Assembly (NCBI GenBank): GCA_937936675.1
Contig: CALDDL010000024.1
Span: 1 to 19,081 of the forward strand
DNA: 19,081 nt
From: an uncultured bacterium
GTDB taxonomy: Bacteria > Bacteroidota > Ignavibacteria > Ignavibacteriales > Melioribacteraceae
Direction: 5' to 3'
In this document: positions 13,519 to 19,081 of the stretch, piece by piece
Numbering within the stretch: position 1 is the first letter of the stretch
How the letters are laid out: each line of letters opens with the position of its first letter
Position numbers and translations under genes: made by a program
The notes under the pieces: model-generated
The model's database searches: none
The model's input: the letters and a program-made list of their open reading frames with translations, nothing else
Told to the model about the DNA's origin: nothing

Positions 13519-13735
13519 GTGAGCATAAGCGATCTGAAATTATTTTATTCTTCCCTTGTATTTTTCCTAAAAATTCAAGAACTTGAAGGATTGATTAATA
13601 AACAAATTTTATGACAGACCTCAAGAAAGAAAACAAATTCTACTTTCAAAAGCTCAATGGGCTTTTATTGCGCCATTGCCCGGATCTCTAACTTCGCCGC
13701 AATTGCGTTAATATTTTTTCAATCAAGGAGAAATT
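13519..13735. other. Gap upstream of glmS with weak terminator-like hairpin
   Basis: AAAAGC (13648-13653) and GCTTTT (13661-13666) form a weak hairpin that may end the preceding transcript. No glmS ribozyme is recognisable. A 26-codon frame at 13611-13691 has no ribosome binding site at a useful distance. Confidence 0.35.
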
Positions 13736-15568
13736 ATGTGCGGTATAGTTGGATATATTGGAAGCAAAAATTGTGTACCAATTTTAATTGACGGTCTTAA
13801 AAGACTCGAATATAGAGGTTATGACTCAGCAGGAATTGCAGTTATTCATGAAGACTCCTGCGAATCTATAAAAACAAAAGGTAAAGTAAGCGAATTAGAA
13901 AAATTAGTTAATTCAAAAGGAACTATTTCTAATCTCGGAATAGGGCATACACGCTGGGCTACTCATGGCGAGCCGAGTATGGTGAATGCTCATCCTCATC
14001 TTAATGCCGATAAAAATCTGTTTTTAATCCATAATGGAATTATTGAAAATTATGCTTCCATTAAAAAAGCTCTTATGAAAGAAGGTTATTCATTCGTAAG
14101 CGAAACAGATTCCGAAGTTGTTGTTCATCTTATCGATCGTTACTTAAAAAAGAATTTCAAACTTGCCACAGCAGTTCGCTTCGCTCTTAATGAAGTGGAA
14201 GGCACTTATGGTATCGCGGTTATTTATCAAAAAGAACCCGATAAAATAGTTGTGGCTCGTAAAGGTTCACCACTCGTTCTCGGAATTGGTGAAAACGAAA
14301 ATTATATTGCTTCCGATGTAAATGCACTGATTGCACACACCAATAGGATAGTCTATTTGGATGATAATGAAATCGTTGAAGTTTATCGTGATCATTTCCA
14401 CGCTAAAAATATCACCGATGAAGATATTATTAAAGAAATCCAGCAGGTGGATCTCGATATAGAATCGATTACAAAAGGCGGTTATCCCCATTATATGCTT
14501 AAAGAGATAATGGAGCAGCCGGATTCACTTTTTAATTCTATGCGCGGTCGCTTACTCGAAGATGAAGGTATCTCTAAACTTGGAGGTCTTCAAGGATTTG
14601 AAGATCGAATTGCTAATTCTGATCGTATTCTTATCTCTGCTTGCGGCACTTCGTGGCACGCAGCTCTTGTCGGCGAATATATGCTCGAGCAATATGCAGG
14701 CATTCCCGTAGAAGTGGAATATGCTTCCGAATTTAGATATCGTCATCCAATCATTAATAAGAATGATACTGTAATATTCATATCCCAAAGCGGTGAAACG
14801 GCTGATACACTTGCAGCACTCAAAGAGGCAAAGAAGAAAGGTGCTTTGTGTCTCGGTGTTTGTAATGTTGTCGGCTCTTCAATTGCGAGGGAATCTGATG
14901 CAGGTGTTTATATCCATGCCGGACCTGAAATTGGTGTCGCATCTACAAAAGCTTTTACATCCCAACTTGTTGTATTAGCACTAATCACTCTCCTTGTTGC
15001 ACGCAGAAGGCATCTCAGTATCACTGAGGGTCAATATATCATGCGGGAAATGAGAGATATCCCTGAAAAGGTAAAAGAAATTCTTAAACTCAATGACGCT
15101 ATTGAATTGATAGCAGAAGAGTATAAGAACGTTACTAATTTTCTTTATCTCGGAAGAGGATATAATTTCCCCGTGGCATTAGAAGGTGCACTTAAATTAA
15201 AGGAAATCTCCTACATTCATGCAGAGGGTTATCCCGCTGCCGAAATGAAGCATGGTCCAATTGCTTTAATCGATGATAATATGCCCGTAGTTGTTATCGC
15301 TACTAAGGATGCTGTTTATGAAAAAGTACTCAGCAATATCCAGGAAGTGAAAGCACGCAACGGCAGAATCATTGCAATCGCATCAGAGAACGATGATGAA
15401 ATCGATTCTATGGTGGATCATAGCATTAAGATTCCTAATACGGCTAATCTGCTTTGTCCAATCCTTTCCGTAATTCCATTGCAATTACTTGCATATCATA
15501 TTGCGGTTAAGAAGGACTTGAATGTGGATCAGCCGAGAAACTTAGCAAAGAGTGTTACAGTTGAATAA
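13736..15568 (+). CDS. glmS: Glutamine-fructose-6-phosphate aminotransferase
   Basis: A 610-residue protein of the usual length. It makes glucosamine-6-phosphate from fructose-6-phosphate and glutamine, the first step to UDP-GlcNAc for peptidoglycan and outer-membrane glycolipids. The start MCGIVGYIG places the catalytic Cys2 of the N-terminal glutaminase domain; RLEYRGYDSAG, GHTRWATHG and HNGIIENY are conserved loops of that domain. Two SIS sugar-isomerase domains follow (ACGTSWHAALVGEYMLE, SQSGETADT; then LGRGYNFPVALEGALKLKEISYIHAEGYPAAEMKHGP). The C-terminus DQPRNLAKSVTVE is the family tail. AAGGAG precedes the ATG. The next gene starts 26 bases on, so they may share a transcript. Confidence 0.97.
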   Translation: MCGIVGYIGSKNCVPILIDGLKRLEYRGYDSAGIAVIHEDSCESIKTKGKVSELEKLVNSKGTISNLGIGHTRWATHGEPSMVNAHPHLNADKNLFLIHNGIIENYASIKKALMKEGYSFVSETDSEVVVHLIDRYLKKNFKLATAVRFALNEVEGTYGIAVIYQKEPDKIVVARKGSPLVLGIGENENYIASDVNALIAHTNRIVYLDDNEIVEVYRDHFHAKNITDEDIIKEIQQVDLDIESITKGGYPHYMLKEIMEQPDSLFNSMRGRLLEDEGISKLGGLQGFEDRIANSDRILISACGTSWHAALVGEYMLEQYAGIPVEVEYASEFRYRHPIINKNDTVIFISQSGETADTLAALKEAKKKGALCLGVCNVVGSSIARESDAGVYIHAGPEIGVASTKAFTSQLVVLALITLLVARRRHLSITEGQYIMREMRDIPEKVKEILKLNDAIELIAEEYKNVTNFLYLGRGYNFPVALEGALKLKEISYIHAEGYPAAEMKHGPIALIDDNMPVVVIATKDAVYEKVLSNIQEVKARNGRIIAIASENDDEIDSMVDHSIKIPNTANLLCPILSVIPLQLLAYHIAVKKDLNVDQPRNLAKSVTVE

Positions 15569-15594
15569 TAACAATATAACAAGGAGCAGTAATA

Positions 15595-16914
15595 ATGGAA
15601 CGCAGAAATGTAATTATCATGGGAGCCGCAGGCCGCGACTTTCATAATTTTAATGTATGGTTTAGAGGTAACGAAGCTTATAACGTAGTAGCTTTCACGG
15701 CTACTCAGATTCCGAATATCGATGGAAGAGTGTATCCTACCGAATTAGCAGGTGATTTATATCCTAATGGTATCAAAATTTATGAAGAAAAAGAACTTCC
15801 GCAATTAATCAAAGACTTAAAAGTTGATGAAGTAGTTTTTGCTTATTCAGATGTAACTTTTGAATATGTAATGACAAAGGCATCATTAGTAAATGCTGCA
15901 GGTGCATCATTCCGTTTAATGGGTGCTGCCGAAACTGAAGTGGCTTCTACTAAACCGGTTGTTGCGGTACTTGCAACAAGAACCGGCTGCGGTAAGTCCC
16001 AGACTTCACGTAAGATCGTAAAATTATTACGCGATGCGGGTAAAAAAGTTGTAGCAATCCGTCACCCCATGCCTTATGGCGATTTAGTAAAACAAAAAGT
16101 TCAGAGATTCGCCGAGCTTTCCGATCTTGATAAACATGAATGTACAATCGAAGAGAGAGAAGAATATGAGCCACATATCGCTCTCGGCGGTATTATATAT
16201 GCAGGTGTGGATTATGAGGCAATCTTAAGAGAAGCCGAAAAAGAAGCTGACGTAATTTTATGGGATGGCGGTAATAATGATTTCTCTTTCTATAAAGCTG
16301 ACGTTACTTTCACGGTTGCAGATCCTCATAGACCGGGACATGAAATGAAATACTATCCTGGCAATACTTCTTTAAGAATGGCTGATGCAGTTATTATTAA
16401 TAAAGTTGATTCTGCCGATCCTAAGAATGTGGAAATCGTTAAAGAAAATATTAAATCCGTTAATCCTAACGCTATAATTATTCCTGCTAATTCACCTTTA
16501 ACTGTAGATGATGAATCTCTTATCAGAGGTAAAAATGTATTAGTAGTGGAAGACGGTCCTACTCTTACACATGGCGAAATGAAATTTGGCGCCGGTACAG
16601 TAGCTGCAGAAAGACTTGGTGCTGCTTCAATAGTTGATCCTCGTCCATTTACCGTAAAATCGATTACCGCTACTTACGAAAAATATCCTAATATCGGCGT
16701 TCTACTTCCTGCAATGGGTTATGGCGATGATCAGATGAGAGACCTTGAAGAGACAATCAATAAAACCGAATGTGATTCAGTGATTATCGGTACTCCAATC
16801 GATCTTGGACGTATTCTTAAAATCAATAAACCTTCTACTCGTGTAATGTATGAGTTAGATGAAATCGGTGAAAACAATTTAGAATCCGTAATGAAGGCAA
16901 AAGGGATTTTATGA
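15595..16914 (+). CDS. Cyclic-2,3-diphosphoglycerate-synthetase-like P-loop GTPase
   Basis: A 439-residue cytosolic protein. A Rossmann-like N-terminal part (1-120) precedes a P-loop domain with TRTGCGKS at 128-135 (first Gly of the canonical Walker A replaced by Thr), WDGGNND at 223-229 as the Walker-B region, and NKVD at 269-272, the guanine-specificity motif. The full-length pattern fits proteins usually annotated as cyclic 2,3-diphosphoglycerate synthetase-like GTPases. The true synthetase makes an osmolyte of hyperthermophilic methanogens, an unlikely product here, so the name probably does not give the function. The stop overlaps the carbamate kinase start (ATGA), which points to a role tied to carbamoyl phosphate metabolism. 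AAGGAG precedes the ATG. Confidence 0.75.
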   Translation: MERRNVIIMGAAGRDFHNFNVWFRGNEAYNVVAFTATQIPNIDGRVYPTELAGDLYPNGIKIYEEKELPQLIKDLKVDEVVFAYSDVTFEYVMTKASLVNAAGASFRLMGAAETEVASTKPVVAVLATRTGCGKSQTSRKIVKLLRDAGKKVVAIRHPMPYGDLVKQKVQRFAELSDLDKHECTIEEREEYEPHIALGGIIYAGVDYEAILREAEKEADVILWDGGNNDFSFYKADVTFTVADPHRPGHEMKYYPGNTSLRMADAVIINKVDSADPKNVEIVKENIKSVNPNAIIIPANSPLTVDDESLIRGKNVLVVEDGPTLTHGEMKFGAGTVAAERLGAASIVDPRPFTVKSITATYEKYPNIGVLLPAMGYGDDQMRDLEETINKTECDSVIIGTPIDLGRILKINKPSTRVMYELDEIGENNLESVMKAKGIL

Positions 16915-17852
16915 AAAAAATAGCTGTCGTGGCATTCGGAGGCAACGCTTTATTGCGGGGCAACGAAACCGGCACTATTGAAGAACAAGAACAAAATACG
17001 TACGATACTTGCGAAAAGCTTATTCCATTGCTCGAAAAGGGTTATGACATTGTCATAACCCACGGCAATGGTCCGCAGGTGGGAAATATATTATTACGTA
17101 ACGAAGCCGGTAATAAAGAGTATAATCTTCCAAAGATGCCGCTTGATATCTGTGTCGCAGATTCTCAAGGTGGTATCGGTTATATGATAGAAAGATCGAT
17201 GCGTAATGCTCTTTCTAAAACTAAATTTAAGAAGAATGTTGTAGCAGTTATTACTCAAGTTCTTGTGGATGCTAAGGACCCTGCTTTTGAAGCTCCTACT
17301 AAACCGATCGGCAGATTTTACTTAAAAGAAGAAGCCGATCTCTTGTCAAAAGCGAATGGTTGGATATTCAAAGAAGATGCGGGTAAAAGAGGCTGGAGAC
17401 GAGTAGTCGCATCTCCTAAACCGATTGACCTTATGAATAAAAAAGTAATAAGGGACTTGGTGAAGAAGGGGAATATAGTCATTGCGGCGGGCGGCGGCGG
17501 TATCCCTGTTTTTAGACATGAAAATAAATATCTCGAAGCTATCGAAGCAGTAGTCGATAAAGATTCAGCTTCGGCTCTTCTTGCTTCTGAAATTAAGGCG
17601 GATGAATTTTTGATAATTACCGATGTACCAAAAGTATTTATCAATTATAAAAAGCCGGATCAAAAAGAACTTGATACTATTACTCTCGCTGAGGCAAAGA
17701 AATATTTGGATGAAGGTCAATTTCCTGCCGGCAGTATGGGTCCTAAGATTAAAGCAGCAATGGATTTTATCTCCAATGGAGGCATGATTGCCACCATTAC
17801 TTCGGAAGCTGAATTATTAAAAGAAAATTTCGGAACTAAAATTATACCATAA
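16911..17852 (+). CDS. arcC: Carbamate kinase
   Basis: A 313-residue amino-acid-kinase-fold enzyme. It interconverts carbamoyl phosphate plus ADP with carbamate (ammonia and CO2) plus ATP. Visible family motifs are VVAFGGNALL at the start, ITHGNGPQVGN near 48-58, AAGGGGIPVF near 192-201, AVVDKD near 214, TDVPKVFINY near 238 and GSMGPKIKAA near 275. In catabolic pathways it gains ATP from carbamoyl phosphate made by ornithine carbamoyltransferase, the next gene, 13 bases downstream. There is no arginine deiminase in the window, so this is not a complete ADI operon. Translation is coupled to the GTPase gene by a 4-base overlap. Confidence 0.95.
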   Translation: MKKIAVVAFGGNALLRGNETGTIEEQEQNTYDTCEKLIPLLEKGYDIVITHGNGPQVGNILLRNEAGNKEYNLPKMPLDICVADSQGGIGYMIERSMRNALSKTKFKKNVVAVITQVLVDAKDPAFEAPTKPIGRFYLKEEADLLSKANGWIFKEDAGKRGWRRVVASPKPIDLMNKKVIRDLVKKGNIVIAAGGGGIPVFRHENKYLEAIEAVVDKDSASALLASEIKADEFLIITDVPKVFINYKKPDQKELDTITLAEAKKYLDEGQFPAGSMGPKIKAAMDFISNGGMIATITSEAELLKENFGTKIIP

Positions 17853-17865
17853 AGGAGAATTATTT

Positions 17866-18798
17866 ATGGCAATCAATATGAAAGGGAAAGATCTTATTTC
17901 AATAGCCGATCTTTCGATTGAAGAAGTTTATCAGATTTTTGATGTTGCAAAAACACTTAAAGAAGAAAATTATACCGGAAAACCACATCGTGTACTCGAA
18001 GGTAAAACTCTCGGAATGATATTCGCAAAACCATCTACTCGTACACGTATCTCTTTTGAAGTGGGGATTTATCAACTCGGCGGAATGGGACTATATTTTA
18101 ATCAGAACGATCTTCAAATCGGTAAAAGCGAAAATATTCATGATACTGCAAAAGTATTATCACGCTATTTATCGGGAATTATGATTAGAACATTTTCTCA
18201 TCAAGATGTAATCGATTTGGCAAAGTATGCTTCGATACCTGTAATCAATGGTCTGACTGATTTATTACATCCTTGTCAAGTATTAACTGATTTGTTTACT
18301 GTGCTTGAGAAGAAGAGAGAACTTCGCGGACTTAAATTAGCATATATCGGCGATGGCAATAATATGGCTCATAGCTTGCTTAATGGCTGCTCTAAAGTAG
18401 GTATGGATATTTCAATAGCATCTCCTTCGGGTTATAAACCGCAGCAGGATATCGTTGATGCGGCACTCGTTAATGCTAAATATATGGGAAGTAAATTGGA
18501 AATATTGGATGATCCTATTGCAGCGGTTAAAGATGCCGATGTAGTTTATACTGATGTATGGGCATCGATGGGTCAGGAAAAAGAAGCACAGGATAGAAAA
18601 GCTAAATTCGCTTCTTATCAGGTCAATCCTGAATTAGTAAAAAATGCTAAAGAAGATTATATATTTATGCATTGCCTGCCGGCTCATCGCGGTGATGAAG
18701 TGGTCGATGAAGTTGCGGATTCGGCAAATAGCGTGATATTTGATGAAGCTGAAAATAGAATGCACGTTCAGAAAGCGGTAATGGCATTAGTAATGTAA
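17866..18798 (+). CDS. argF: Ornithine carbamoyltransferase
   Basis: A 310-residue enzyme of normal length that interconverts ornithine plus carbamoyl phosphate with citrulline plus phosphate. The carbamoyl-phosphate loop KPSTRTRISFEVG (about 53-65), HPCQVLTD (about 138-145), GDGNNMAHS and the ornithine-side HCLPAHRGDEV near 268-278 are all present and intact. Whether it works in arginine synthesis (ArgF) or in citrulline breakdown (ArcB) cannot be told from sequence; the adjacent carbamate kinase argues for the catabolic direction. AAAGGAG precedes the ATG. Confidence 0.94.
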   Translation: MAINMKGKDLISIADLSIEEVYQIFDVAKTLKEENYTGKPHRVLEGKTLGMIFAKPSTRTRISFEVGIYQLGGMGLYFNQNDLQIGKSENIHDTAKVLSRYLSGIMIRTFSHQDVIDLAKYASIPVINGLTDLLHPCQVLTDLFTVLEKKRELRGLKLAYIGDGNNMAHSLLNGCSKVGMDISIASPSGYKPQQDIVDAALVNAKYMGSKLEILDDPIAAVKDADVVYTDVWASMGQEKEAQDRKAKFASYQVNPELVKNAKEDYIFMHCLPAHRGDEVVDEVADSANSVIFDEAENRMHVQKAVMALVM

Positions 18799-18824
18799 TT
18801 TTTCTTTGTGAATACTGATTTTTA

Positions 18825-18857
18825 TTTGGAATTAAAGAAAATATGTTCTTATATTTG
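18825..18857 (+). promoter_or_regulatory. Bacteroidota-type promoter of tRNA-Phe
   Basis: TTTG at 18825-18828, 21 bases, then TATATTTG at 18850-18857, fitting the TTG/TAnnTTTG consensus. The tRNA starts 15 bases after the second box. Confidence 0.72.
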
Positions 18858-18871
18858 GATTCTATTTTTTA

Positions 18872-18944
18872 GGGCAGATAGCTCAGTCGGTAGAGCAAAG
18901 GACTGAAAATCCTTGTGTCGGCGGTTCGATTCCGTCTCTGCCCA
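18872..18944 (+). tRNA. tRNA-Phe (anticodon GAA)
   Basis: A 73-base cloverleaf: acceptor GGGCAGA/TCTGCCC, D arm GCTC/GAGC, anticodon stem AAGGA/TCCTT with loop CTGAAAA, and T arm GGCGG-TTCGATT-CCGTC. CCA is not fully encoded (the gene is followed by CATT). Confidence 0.97.
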
Positions 18945-18951
18945 CATTCCA

Positions 18952-18984
18952 AAATCCGGTTACCGAGCCGGATTTCTTCTTTTA
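18952..18984 (+). terminator. Rho-independent terminator of tRNA-Phe
   Basis: AAATCCGG (18952-18959) and CCGGATTT (18968-18975) pair around 8 bases, followed by a pyrimidine tract CTTCTTTT. Confidence 0.8.
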
Positions 18985-19081
18985 AACCCCTCTCAAAATT
19001 TCAACATTAGCAAATATCATTTCAATCCTATATATTTAAGAAAAACAAATGAACTATTATGAATAAAAGTGAAATTAAAAA

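Noticed and set aside
13611..13691. A 26-codon open frame upstream of glmS that could be a leader peptide
   Set aside because: No ribosome binding site at a useful distance, no regulatory codon run, and no alternative hairpins around it.
13519..13735. A glmS ribozyme upstream of glmS
   Set aside because: The gap lacks the expected core and pseudoknot elements, and a plain ribosome binding site and short leader explain the sequence.
19059..19081. A possible gene start (ATG AAT AAA AGT) at the right edge
   Set aside because: Only seven codons are visible and there is no ribosome binding site, so it cannot be supported.

Overview
The window is AT-rich bacterial DNA, best read as a member of the Bacteroidota/Ignavibacteriota side of the tree. 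Support for this is the Bacteroidota-type promoter (TTG, about 20 bp, then TATATTTG) in front of both tRNA genes, protein families typical of that group (a DUF6266-like protein, a possible RteC-like regulator), and many small palindromic mini-repeats. Unlike most Bacteroidota, many genes here keep a good Shine-Dalgarno sequence. The lineage call is inference; no rRNA is present.

Layout. 1-275: 5' part of a host outer-membrane beta-barrel gene, running off the left edge. About 300-11,940: an integrated element. Its leftward core is an RteC-like protein, an operator-like array of AGTATATC sites, an excisionase-type HTH protein, a tyrosine recombinase, a prim-pol/SF3 helicase, an array of nine GTCCA sites, and a small four-cysteine protein. 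A rightward DUF3800 gene follows. Next comes a leftward lysis cassette (M15 endolysin, membrane coiled-coil protein, 3TM-type holin), then a structured non-coding stretch. The last part is a rightward group: small HTH protein, DUF6266-like protein, 62-residue protein, and an ArdC-type ssDNA-binding domain. The element stops beside the 3' end of a tRNA-Arg(ACG) gene, the usual geometry for tRNA-targeted integration, but I found no second copy of the tRNA 3' end at the left, so the ends are not proven.

12,019-12,372 is non-coding and holds a 21-bp relic resembling the anticodon arm of tRNA-Gln(CUG). 12,373-18,798 is conserved host metabolism: an N5-(carboxyethyl)ornithine synthase/alanine dehydrogenase-like enzyme, glmS, a cyclic-2,3-diphosphoglycerate-synthetase-like GTPase, carbamate kinase (ATGA overlap with the GTPase gene) and ornithine carbamoyltransferase. 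The last three look like an operon for carbamoyl-phosphate/ornithine/citrulline conversion with an unexplained GTPase. 18,872-18,944 is tRNA-Phe(GAA) with promoter and terminator.

The most interesting object is the element. It combines integration, replication initiation and lysis genes with no recognisable capsid, portal, terminase or tail gene, so it may be a phage satellite, a cryptic or minimal prophage, or a new kind of integrative element. The DUF6266-like gene, with its own strong ribosome binding site and terminator, is the first candidate for an unrecognised major product.
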